Source: Aliivibrio_A kagoshimensis (GTDB lineage Bacteria; Pseudomonadota; Gammaproteobacteria; Enterobacterales; Vibrionaceae). Taken from it: a DNA stretch of 64,000 nt. Under the pieces are notes generated by a model. It was not told the origin of the DNA and made no database searches. It saw only the letters and a list, made by a program, of their open reading frames with translations. This document shows positions 52,169-59,911 of the stretch, piece by piece. The stretch covers positions 1-64,000 of the forward strand of contig NZ_JAKJSQ010000003.1 of assembly GCF_050337105.1 (NCBI RefSeq), in the 5' to 3' direction. The stretch's first letter is position 1, and the number at the start of each line of letters is the position of its first letter. The position numbers and the translations under genes were made by a program.

Positions 52169-53089
52169 ATGAGACAAGTTATCACCATCGAATCATTAGA
52201 GGTGATTGATGCAATCGATAGAAAGGGCAGTTTTGCATCCGCGGCAGCTGAACTCTATCGTGTGCCTTCTGCAATCACCTATACCGTTCAAAAGTTAGAA
52301 CAAGATTTAGGCATCACATTGTTTAAACGTGATGGAAGGCGTTCACTATTAACCCCAGCCGGTCTTGAGATTTTGAATGAAGGACGTCGGATTTTAGAAG
52401 CAACCACAGCACTCGCCGAAAGTGCAAAAAGAGTAGACAGTGGCTGGGAACCTAGATTAAACATTGCCGTAGAGACTTTTTTTCCTGTGTCGTCAGTGTA
52501 TCCGGTGCTGAATGACTTTTATCAAGTTTACGCGGATATTGAATTCAATATTTTTGAAGAAGTGCTGGCCGGTTGTTGGGATTCGTTGATCGAAGGCAGT
52601 GTTGATTTGGTGATCGGCGCCCCGGATTTACCTCCATCGAACAAAGGGATCACTGCGCAGCCTCTGATCGAGGTAGAAAGCATTATGGTTGCGGCTGCCA
52701 CTCATCCTGCGACTCAACTTGATGCCCCAATTGCTTTTGAACAATTACAGCAGTTCCGCTCAGTAATTGCTAGAGATAGCGCGAAGAATTTAGCGCACCT
52801 TAATGTTGGGCTGCCTATCAGCCAGACAATTATTCGAGTGCCAACGATGTCTGACAAAATCGAGGCGCACTGTCATGGAGTCGGGGTGGGCAATGTGCCC
52901 AAATATCGAGTAAAACATCTGTTAGAGAGCGGTGAGTTGGTCGAATTAAAAATGGATTATAAACCGAGAAAGACGCAATTTTATATTGGTTGGCGAAGTT
53001 CCAATAAAGGCAAGGTATTGCATTGGGTCGTGGAGGAGATTATTGAGCGTTGGGCAGAGTTGATTCAACACCGAGTGATTAAACGATAA
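52169..53089 (+). CDS. YhaJ-like LysR regulator
   Basis: The 306-residue LysR regulator has an N-terminal winged HTH (ITIESLEVIDAIDRKGSFASAAAELYRVPSAITYTVQKLEQDLGITLFKRDGRR) that closely follows E. coli YhaJ. An effector domain follows from about residue 90. YhaJ of E. coli responds to aromatic compounds and controls the pirin and quinone-reductase genes nearby. Here it is divergent from pirin/yqjG with a 124-base region between, where its sites should be. A very good ribosome site (GAGGAGGG) precedes the ATG. Confidence 0.85.
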   Translation: MRQVITIESLEVIDAIDRKGSFASAAAELYRVPSAITYTVQKLEQDLGITLFKRDGRRSLLTPAGLEILNEGRRILEATTALAESAKRVDSGWEPRLNIAVETFFPVSSVYPVLNDFYQVYADIEFNIFEEVLAGCWDSLIEGSVDLVIGAPDLPPSNKGITAQPLIEVESIMVAAATHPATQLDAPIAFEQLQQFRSVIARDSAKNLAHLNVGLPISQTIIRVPTMSDKIEAHCHGVGVGNVPKYRVKHLLESGELVELKMDYKPRKTQFYIGWRSSNKGKVLHWVVEEIIERWAELIQHRVIKR

Positions 53090-53125
53090 AAATGAGCGAC
53101 CTTTATGGCCACTCATTGTGATTCA

Positions 53126-54748
53126 TTAAGCAGCATCCTCGTCTAATTCAAAAGAGGCAGCAATTAATTTTTTGGTGTAGCCGTTTTTCGGGTGATGGAA
53201 GATCTGTTCAGCACTCCCTTGTTCAACCACTTCGCCATCTTGCATCACCATTACCCTGTCAGAGAGTGCTTTCACTACACTTAAATCATGACTGATAAAC
53301 AGGTAACCGATATTTCGTCGTTGCTGAATATCTTTTAGCAGATCAATGACCGTAAGTTGAACCGAGCGATCTAGGGCAGAAGTTGGCTCATCCAGTAAGA
53401 TAAATGAGGGTTCTAAAATCAAAGCACGAGCAATGGCAATACGTTGTCGTTGACCGCCTGAAAATTCATGGGGATAACGATTGATAGCACTGGGTTCAAG
53501 ACGCACCTCTTCTAAGGCGATACGAGCTCTTTTCAAACGTTCAGGTGCTTTCATTTTAGGGTAGTGAACGGTTAACCCCTCTGAGATGATCTCACCGACA
53601 GTCATGCGAGGTGAGAGCGATCCGTATGGGTCTTGGAAAACCATTTGAATATCTCGTTTTAAGGATCGTTTCTCTTTCTCAGACAAGGTGCTGATTTGTT
53701 GGTTCTTAATTCGAATTTCGCCGTCAGAAGGTAACAAGCCCATAATGGCCCGTCCAAGGGTTGATTTTCCTGAGCCAGATTCTCCAACGATACCTAAGGT
53801 TTCTCCCTGTTTTAAGGTTAAGCTGATCCCTTTGACTGCATCGAAATACTCATGTTTGTGACCAAAGAAACTGCTTTTAATGAGATAACGAACCCATACA
53901 TCCTTAGCATCAACCAGTGTGGGAGCAGACTCTGGAGTGGGTAATTTGCTGCCGCGAGGTACGGAGTTAATCAGCATTTTTGTGTATTCATGCTGAGGGT
54001 TGGCGAAGAGTGCTTCACCTTCACCGATTTCAACAATCTCTCCTTTTTTCATTACAATGACTCGGTCTGCAAGATGTTTTACCACTCCGAGATCATGAGT
54101 AATGAATAAAATGGCCATGCCCATTTTCTGTTGTATCTCCTTAATTAAATTGAGCACTTCAGCTTGAACAGTCACATCTAATGCAGTGGTAGGTTCATCG
54201 GCGATTAATATGTCAGGCTCGTTAATCAGTGCCATGGCTATCATAATCCGTTGCAGCTGACCGCCCGAAAACTCGTGAGGGAACTTACTGTAAGCCGCTT
54301 CGATCTGCGGGAGGTGAACAAGGTTAAAAAGCTCCAGAACCCTTTTTTTTGCATTAGACTTAGTGATTTTCTGGTGGCAAAGAATGGCTTCTGCAACTTG
54401 CTGACCGACCCGCATAAATGGATTCAAAGAGGTCATTGGTTCTTGAAAAATCATCCCTATACGATCACCACGTATAGACTGCATCTGTTTTTCACTAAGA
54501 TCCAAAATGGATTGCCCTTCGAAACTGATTTTGGCTTGTGGGTTAACGATCGAATTATCAGGCAATAAGCGCATAATCGCATTGGTAGAGACAGACTTAC
54601 CGGAACCGGACTCACCCACAATGGCAAGTGTTTCGGATTTGAACAGTTGAAAGTTAACCTGTTTTACCGCATCGACAATTCCATCATTAGTGGTAAAGCT
54701 GACATTAAGGTTAGAGACATCTAAAAGTGGTGCGTCGTGATGTGACAT
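53126..54748 (-). CDS. fused two-domain peptide-type ABC ATPase (YejF/GsiA-like)
   Basis: The 540-residue protein has two complete ATPase halves. The first has Walker A GESGSGKSV, signature FSGGQLQRI and Walker B ILIADEPTTALD. The second has GESGSGKST, FSGGQRQRI and FILLDEPTSALD. This is the OppD-OppF fusion seen in YejF and GsiA, which power import of short peptides or glutathione. No binding protein or permease genes are in this window. It is preceded by an unknown gene 30 bases upstream. Confidence 0.88.
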   Translation of the reverse strand: MSHHDAPLLDVSNLNVSFTTNDGIVDAVKQVNFQLFKSETLAIVGESGSGKSVSTNAIMRLLPDNSIVNPQAKISFEGQSILDLSEKQMQSIRGDRIGMIFQEPMTSLNPFMRVGQQVAEAILCHQKITKSNAKKRVLELFNLVHLPQIEAAYSKFPHEFSGGQLQRIMIAMALINEPDILIADEPTTALDVTVQAEVLNLIKEIQQKMGMAILFITHDLGVVKHLADRVIVMKKGEIVEIGEGEALFANPQHEYTKMLINSVPRGSKLPTPESAPTLVDAKDVWVRYLIKSSFFGHKHEYFDAVKGISLTLKQGETLGIVGESGSGKSTLGRAIMGLLPSDGEIRIKNQQISTLSEKEKRSLKRDIQMVFQDPYGSLSPRMTVGEIISEGLTVHYPKMKAPERLKRARIALEEVRLEPSAINRYPHEFSGGQRQRIAIARALILEPSFILLDEPTSALDRSVQLTVIDLLKDIQQRRNIGYLFISHDLSVVKALSDRVMVMQDGEVVEQGSAEQIFHHPKNGYTKKLIAASFELDEDAA

Positions 54749-54778
54749 GATAATTGACTTCCGTGTAGGGTAATTGGA

Positions 54779-55291
54779 TTAACTGGCCATATGACTTGAT
54801 CGTTGGCTGCCAGGATAGTGGTGAACGGTGTGCATCAAATTGAAGTTTTTATGGGCTTGCTGAGCATCGTATAGTCGGTTTTTCCAGAGGGTTTCAGGTG
54901 ACGATACGTTGAGCTGCGCTTGACAGAGCTGTTCGATGTGCTGGAATAGGTGGTTGGCGTTGTTATTAAGGGCGCACAGTATGTGTTGAAAATCGGAGTT
55001 ATATTTCCAAAATTGACAGTGACCATAAGCCGTATTTAGAGCGTCATAGGCTAGAGATTGGCGACCAAACTTATTTAATATCTCAGATTGGTAGATGGCT
55101 GAATCTGAGAATCCTTTCAAGATGCAGTGTAACTGACAAGGCTTAACCTCGTCACTTTGAGCTGCCACTTCAAAATGGATAGGAAGTTCAGTGATTACCT
55201 CTTGGAAAATACAGCAGGCTTGTTGCCAGTGCCCACTGTCCATTAGCTGTTCGCCATGCAAAAACTTGGTCCAACTCTGTTGTAAATCCAT
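54779..55291 (-). CDS. unknown TPR-like helical protein upstream of the ABC ATPase gene
   Basis: The 170-residue protein is helical and rich in Gln, His and Cys, with TPR-like helix pairs (FLHGEQLMDSGHWQQACCIFQEVITELPIHFEV; LAYDALNTAYGHCQFW). No signal peptide or membrane span is present. I do not know the family. Same strand and 30-base spacing suggest co-transcription with the ABC ATPase. Confidence 0.55.
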   Translation of the reverse strand: MDLQQSWTKFLHGEQLMDSGHWQQACCIFQEVITELPIHFEVAAQSDEVKPCQLHCILKGFSDSAIYQSEILNKFGRQSLAYDALNTAYGHCQFWKYNSDFQHILCALNNNANHLFQHIEQLCQAQLNVSSPETLWKNRLYDAQQAHKNFNLMHTVHHYPGSQRSSHMAS

Positions 55292-55358
55292 CTTCGAAGT
55301 CCTATTGAATAACTTCTCTAGATCTAAACAAAAATGATTCTCAATTGCAACTAAATGT

Positions 55359-56003
55359 TTATTGTCGCTTTAGGCTCCATTTGAGACACCTGTAAATAAC
55401 CAACAGACTAATAGCAATCCAAATTGTCCCCCAAATAACGGTTGCTCCTCCGAACTCTTCTGCAAACATTCTGGCATCTGAGCGAAGGTGAGAACGCAAA
55501 ATGGTATCACTATATATGTCTAGTGGAACATACATCATGCTGGTTAAGCCTATGACTCGTAGAATAAAGTCATTGATTTTCATACTTAACCATTTGCCAC
55601 TCGCTATCATTACTGCGCCTGTGATTAAACCAAAAAAGAACGCAAAAGAGTTACTGATATAGATAAGAGTGATTACGATGAGTACACCACCTAAGCTCAT
55701 CATAATACCTCTATCCCGATTACTGGTGATGGCCAGTAAGTAGATGCAAACTCCCCATAGGAGAGAACCAAGATAACCTGCGGTAAGAGTGATGGCACGG
55801 TTTCCACCCAAGGAGATAACGTGTCCCCCGGCTTGAGGTTGAATGACCATCTCTTTCACCGATCCTCCGGTAAGTAGAGTTGCTAGGGCATGACTCGATT
55901 CATGGAAAAAAACTACTAAAATCTTGAGCGGGTAAAATAGGGGGAAGTCCCACAATAGAAAGATGGCGAGCAGTAGAGCGAGTAGATACCAGAGTTGGCG
56001 CAC
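55359..56003 (-). CDS. M50B-like membrane metalloprotease
   Basis: The 214-residue protein has about six membrane helices and the zinc motif HESSH at residues 34-38 (VVFFHESSHALATLLTGG). This agrees with the HExxH of intramembrane M50 proteases. The conserved GGxVxxxxxxxQAGGHV segment follows, and an Asp in VPLDIYSD may be the third ligand. The family includes site-2-type proteases and ones acting on regulators. The substrate is unknown. It is a single gene, 45 bases before a GntR regulator gene on the same strand. Confidence 0.75.
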   Translation of the reverse strand: MRQLWYLLALLLAIFLLWDFPLFYPLKILVVFFHESSHALATLLTGGSVKEMVIQPQAGGHVISLGGNRAITLTAGYLGSLLWGVCIYLLAITSNRDRGIMMSLGGVLIVITLIYISNSFAFFFGLITGAVMIASGKWLSMKINDFILRVIGLTSMMYVPLDIYSDTILRSHLRSDARMFAEEFGGATVIWGTIWIAISLLVIYRCLKWSLKRQ

Positions 56004-56047
56004 AGTGACCTCTTTAGGGAATATGATTTGTCTAAAGCGATAAGTAT

Positions 56048-56755
56048 TTAATCGAGTTTCAGTTCAATGTTGGATTCGATACAGATGGCATCGTGGCGCC
56101 AAAATTCAAGCTGGCAATCGATTATCTGTCCATTTTGATCCATATTCAAACGTTCAATGAGCATAGCAGGTGTTCCCGTGGTTGCGCGTAAATGCTGAGC
56201 CGTTGAGCCTAGTAGTGAAGTAGAACTCATTCTATAGCGGGTTGTTGAGTAGATAATACCGTAGTGATGTTTATAGGTATCGGTTAAAGAAGTTGTCACA
56301 TCATGGTGTAATAACTTGGGCATTTTTTCGGGGCGTATTAGCGTTGAAACAAATGCTACAGGCCTTCCATCGAGATATCTCACTCGTTGAATATTGATGA
56401 TGTTTGAGAGTGCGGGCACGTTAAGTAGGGTGATCGCTTGACGGTCAGCGGGGATCAACTTCGCACTGATCAACTCCGAACGGCCTACACGACCTTGGTT
56501 GGTGGCCAGCGTATCAAAGTTTGTAGTGGTTGAAGGATCATATTTCAAAGGGTCGGGTGAGATAAACCAACCTCGTCGGTCTTCGCGAAATACTTTAGCT
56601 TCGGCTTCAAGCAGAGAGAGAGCTTCTCGTAATGTGACTCTTGTGGTGTCAAAGGTTTCAGAAAGTGAACGTTCTGAAGGCAATTTCTGACCCGCGATCA
56701 GTAATCCAGCCTCAATTTGCTCTAAAATTGTCTCTTTAATCTTTAAATATTGCAC
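56048..56755 (-). CDS. GntR/HutC-type regulator with UTRA domain
   Basis: The 235-residue regulator has an N-terminal GntR winged helix (MQYLKIKETILEQIEAGLLIAGQKLPSERSLSETFDTTRVTLREALSLLEAEAKVFRE). A UTRA ligand domain follows (about 85-230, LNVPALSNIINIQRVRYLDGRPVAFVSTLIRPE; MLIERLNMDQNGQIIDCQLEFWRHDAI). HutC-type regulators sense sugars, amino acids or phosphonates. The ligand and targets are not evident from the neighbours. Confidence 0.85.
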   Translation of the reverse strand: MQYLKIKETILEQIEAGLLIAGQKLPSERSLSETFDTTRVTLREALSLLEAEAKVFREDRRGWFISPDPLKYDPSTTTNFDTLATNQGRVGRSELISAKLIPADRQAITLLNVPALSNIINIQRVRYLDGRPVAFVSTLIRPEKMPKLLHHDVTTSLTDTYKHHYGIIYSTTRYRMSSTSLLGSTAQHLRATTGTPAMLIERLNMDQNGQIIDCQLEFWRHDAICIESNIELKLD

Positions 56756-56869
56756 GTAGAAACCTCAGGGCTTGGTATCTGTTTATAATGTCAAAAAACA
56801 GCAATAGAAGGAAGACAATATCCAACTCAGTGTTAGAATAGCCACGAGTCCACCATCATACTGCTAACC

Positions 56870-57160
56870 ATGAATATTGAAGTCACCACAATCACCGAAC
56901 CTGAAATCACGTGCTCTAACTGTGAGGCTTGCTGCTGCCGCCTTGAAGTGATCTTAATTACAGAGACTGGTGTACCTGAAAATTTTATCGCCATTGATGA
57001 GTGGGGAGGAGAGGTGATGCAGCGATCAGAGGATGGATGGTGCGCGGCATTAGATCGGGATACCTTGATGTGTTCAATCTACGAAGTGAGACCTTTTTTA
57101 TGTCGTGAGTTTGAAATGGCCTCACCAGAATGTATTGAAGAGCGAAATGAGAATATGTGA
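56870..57160 (+). CDS. YkgJ-type cysteine-cluster protein
   Basis: The 96-residue protein has a CxxCxxCCC cluster (CSNCEACCCRLEV) and a second set CSIYEVRPFLCREFE...PEC, the spacing of the YkgJ zinc/iron-binding family. The biochemical role of the family is unproven. It is divergent from the GntR regulator with 114 bases between. Confidence 0.82.
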   Translation: MNIEVTTITEPEITCSNCEACCCRLEVILITETGVPENFIAIDEWGGEVMQRSEDGWCAALDRDTLMCSIYEVRPFLCREFEMASPECIEERNENM

Positions 57161-57178
57161 TGGGGCTATTTAAACCGA

Positions 57179-57607
57179 TTATCTCTCTACAGGGTTGGGT
57201 TTGTTAAGGAAGGCCAAGGCTTGTTCACACTCATGAAGGTATTGGGGTCTATCAAAGCTAAGTGCTGGAAAAAGGCGGTAGTCCCAATCTCTGCTAGGGT
57301 TATCCCAGTTATGCCAACAGACGATATCGTTGTAACACTCAATATTGACCGTACATTGCCAACAGTCAATATCGCCACAGTTACACACAAACAGCGCGAA
57401 TATTGCCCCCCAAGAAGTCAAATTACTGTTCAGTGCCTGTTGATTGATTGCCGATACATAGGCGCCATTAATGATCGGGTCATATTGATGCTCAAAGTCA
57501 CTCAATAACGTTAATAACTGCTGGTTATCGACGAAGATATCAAAATGATGCCCCAGTTGAGGTGAGTGGCCAAGGTAGACCAATTTGAGCACATTGAGTC
57601 TTGTCAT
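57179..57607 (-). CDS. unknown 142-residue Cys/Trp-rich protein
   Basis: The protein has a distinctive cluster FVCNCGDIDCWQCTVNIECYNDIVCWHNWDNPSRDW around residues 75-110, with five Cys and four Trp, suggesting metal binding. I do not recognise the family. The ATG at 57607 has AGGAG at good spacing. It converges with the YkgJ-like gene (18 bases apart), and its 5' end lies next to the small plus-strand gene at 57642. Confidence 0.6.
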   Translation of the reverse strand: MTRLNVLKLVYLGHSPQLGHHFDIFVDNQQLLTLLSDFEHQYDPIINGAYVSAINQQALNSNLTSWGAIFALFVCNCGDIDCWQCTVNIECYNDIVCWHNWDNPSRDWDYRLFPALSFDRPQYLHECEQALAFLNKPNPVER

Positions 57608-57641
57608 TTATTCTCCTGTTGATTATCGTTACATCTATAGG

Positions 57642-57905
57642 GTGAATGTAAAAGCGTTACAGCAAGATCTTTTTGAGTGTAGAAAATCATGCAAAGAGAT
57701 AGAGCAACTGCAATTGCTCAACCCCATTCGTATTTATACCTCGCAAGCCAACTGCATGGTAGTGCTATTTAAAAACAGTACTCAAGAAAAAGGATTGATC
57801 ATCACACCGATTGAATCTTCGTATATTCCAGTTACAAAGGGCAATGTGACAGTGACGAAAAGCGAACAGGGTATTTGGCTTTATACTTACCAGATGTCTT
57901 ACTAG
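57642..57905 (+). CDS. small unknown protein
   Basis: The protein is 87 residues if it starts at the GTG at 57642. A longer frame opens at a TTG at 57585, but that would overlap the start of the minus-strand gene. No motif is recognised. The reading frame is open to a stop 21 bases before the next small gene, which supports but does not prove that it is real. Confidence 0.4.
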   Translation: MNVKALQQDLFECRKSCKEIEQLQLLNPIRIYTSQANCMVVLFKNSTQEKGLIITPIESSYIPVTKGNVTVTKSEQGIWLYTYQMSY

Positions 57906-57926
57906 AAAAGAGGTTTAGTTAATCGT

Positions 57927-58229
57927 ATGGATAAGTTCTACTTTATCGCACCTGAAGGTAACGCCCCACAAGCCATTCGAGGTTTGCTCTCTGAGATGAC
58001 CTGTATTGCTTTAGACGTTGAAGGTAGGCGTTGTGAGTCAAGTAAACTCATTAACTTTGTTCAACAACTTAAAACAATAGAGCATTATCAGCAGCGCCAT
58101 GCTAGTTTCCAATCAGATTTAGAAGGGGATCTTTATAGTGCCTGCTCTTACTGGGAGGAGATGGATCGCTATCACGTATGTTGGCCCATAATTATTGAAT
58201 TCTGTTTTGAAAAGGATGCCAAACTGTAG
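57927..58229 (+). CDS. small unknown protein
   Basis: The 100-residue acidic, helical protein (MDKFYFIAPEGNAPQAIRGL; YSACSYWEEMDRYHVCW) has no signal or membrane span. It follows the previous small frame by 21 bases and precedes an envelope gene by 77. No family is recognised. Confidence 0.5.
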   Translation: MDKFYFIAPEGNAPQAIRGLLSEMTCIALDVEGRRCESSKLINFVQQLKTIEHYQQRHASFQSDLEGDLYSACSYWEEMDRYHVCWPIIIEFCFEKDAKL

Positions 58230-58306
58230 CCACTTTTTATAAATATCAGCCAGTGAATTCATTCAGTGATACTATTCATATTGTTAATACAATCAAGAGT
58301 GACAGG

Positions 58307-59236
58307 ATGTTACCAATCATTAAAAATTTCTCCTTTCTGCTGGTTTTTATCTCACCTTTATCATTGGCTGAATCAGCTGAAAGTGATGTCTGTAATAGCC
58401 AATCCGATGAAACAGGAAGGCTGGATCAAGCTTTTCATTATCTAAATACCAAATTCTGTCAGCCCGCGATTTGGTTTGATAGCTTTTTTGTGGATGATCG
58501 CGTTCAAGAGGATGCTAGAGCAGGGACTATTGTTCGTTGGAGTAATGATTTTGCTTGGGTTGAGAGGGAGGGCTATCAATATACGACTAAGTTCAAAGCG
58601 CGTTTTCATCTACCAAAAGTCACTAAAAAATTAAAAGTGGTGTTTGAACCTGATGATGAAGACTCTCTGCTTGATCTATTTCCCTCAAGTATTGAAGATG
58701 GGGAAAATGATTTCGGTCTACGATATGATTGGTATGCGAAAGGAAGGAGCAGTTTTAATATTAAAGCGAGTCTGCGACCGAGCATTGCAGCTCGATATCA
58801 GTATACTTATCCACTTACGTCCCAAACGAGTGCACGTGTGACTCAAAAGGTATATCAAAAGAAGAAAGTGACCGGTGAATCCACTCAAATTGATATTGAC
58901 CACTCATTTAGCAAAAAATATCTGTTGAGGTGGGCAAACTTTGCTACTTATGAAGATGATATTAAAGGTTGGAAAATAGGATCTGGTTTTACCTTCTATC
59001 ACTATATCTCACCAAAACAAGCCTTGAGTTACCGAGCTAGCTTGTCTGGCACGAATCGCCCGGAGCACTATATCGATAATACCCATCTTTCAGTGAGTTA
59101 TCGTCATAACTACTTAAGAAAATGGCTGTTTTACGAAATTACTCCCGCCTATAATTGGAGTAAAGAAGAGGAACTTGCTAGAGAGTCAGAAGCAAGTATA
59201 ACGTTCAGAGTTGAGCTGCTGTTTCATAATATTTAA
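58307..59236 (+). CDS. predicted outer-membrane barrel or envelope protein, unknown
   Basis: The protein is 309 residues from the ATG at 58307, which gives a clean signal peptide (MLPIIKNFSFLLVFISPLSLAES). The frame also opens at 58253, but that start would bury the signal. After a CQPAIWFDSFFVDDR segment the protein is made of alternating strands rich in Tyr, Lys and Arg (YTTKFKARFHLPKV, GLRYDWYAKGRSSFNIKASLRP, VSYRHNYLRKWLFYEITPAYNWS). It ends FRVELLFHNI, a barrel-like terminus. Its lipid or protein partner may be the START lipoprotein encoded 10 bases on. Confidence 0.62.
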   Translation: MLPIIKNFSFLLVFISPLSLAESAESDVCNSQSDETGRLDQAFHYLNTKFCQPAIWFDSFFVDDRVQEDARAGTIVRWSNDFAWVEREGYQYTTKFKARFHLPKVTKKLKVVFEPDDEDSLLDLFPSSIEDGENDFGLRYDWYAKGRSSFNIKASLRPSIAARYQYTYPLTSQTSARVTQKVYQKKKVTGESTQIDIDHSFSKKYLLRWANFATYEDDIKGWKIGSGFTFYHYISPKQALSYRASLSGTNRPEHYIDNTHLSVSYRHNYLRKWLFYEITPAYNWSKEEELARESEASITFRVELLFHNI

Positions 59237-59246
59237 TGGGTGATGT

Positions 59247-59894
59247 GTGAGTGAGCATAGAGTGAATATTGTGCGAGGCTTAGCCGTTGTTGTATGGCTA
59301 TTGAGTGCGGTGGGCTGTTCTTCCGTTCAGCAAGAACAAGCCGATAAACGGTGGCAAGATGCTGACTTTACTATTGAACTCAATCAGTACCCACAAAGCG
59401 ACTACAATCAGGTAGAAGCTCAATTTACCACTGAACAGCCACTGCAATTAGTTTTTCGAGTGGTCTCTGATCTGGAATTAACCACACAATGGTTTGACTA
59501 TCTTGATGATATTGAAACGTTGGAAATGTACTCAAATAATCAGTTTCTTATACGTTCAGTCATCAACAGCCCATGGCCTCTGACAAATAGAGAGATAATC
59601 ACTTGCGTGGACACTTACTTTTCCCCTAAAACCATCCGAATTCAAGTGACGGCGTGCCCTAAAAGATACCCAATAAATGGGCAATATGTTCGAGTGACTG
59701 AAGCAAAATCAACTTGGACGCTACAACAGCTCGATTCAGGTCGAGTATTGGTCAATTATCAAGCGTGGTTAGACCCAAATGGTAACATTCCAACCCTGTT
59801 TTATAACTCTCAATTAATCGATTCAACTACCTCATCGTTGCATCAACTGATCACGTTGATCGAGACCTCATCACTGGACCAGTACGCCTATTAA
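59247..59894 (+). CDS. START-domain lipoprotein
   Basis: The 215-residue protein starts at a GTG and has a lipoprotein-type signal (GLAVVVWLLSAVGCSS). The START/Bet v1-like domain follows: LVFRVVSDLELTTQWFDYLDDIETLEMY, the core SPWPLTNREIITC, and a C-terminal helix. Bacterial START proteins carry lipids or hydrophobic ligands. It is 10 bases from the preceding envelope-protein gene, so the two are likely one unit. Confidence 0.75.
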   Translation: MSEHRVNIVRGLAVVVWLLSAVGCSSVQQEQADKRWQDADFTIELNQYPQSDYNQVEAQFTTEQPLQLVFRVVSDLELTTQWFDYLDDIETLEMYSNNQFLIRSVINSPWPLTNREIITCVDTYFSPKTIRIQVTACPKRYPINGQYVRVTEAKSTWTLQQLDSGRVLVNYQAWLDPNGNIPTLFYNSQLIDSTTSSLHQLITLIETSSLDQYAY

Positions 59895-59911
59895 CTCTTA
59901 CTACTGTTTAG

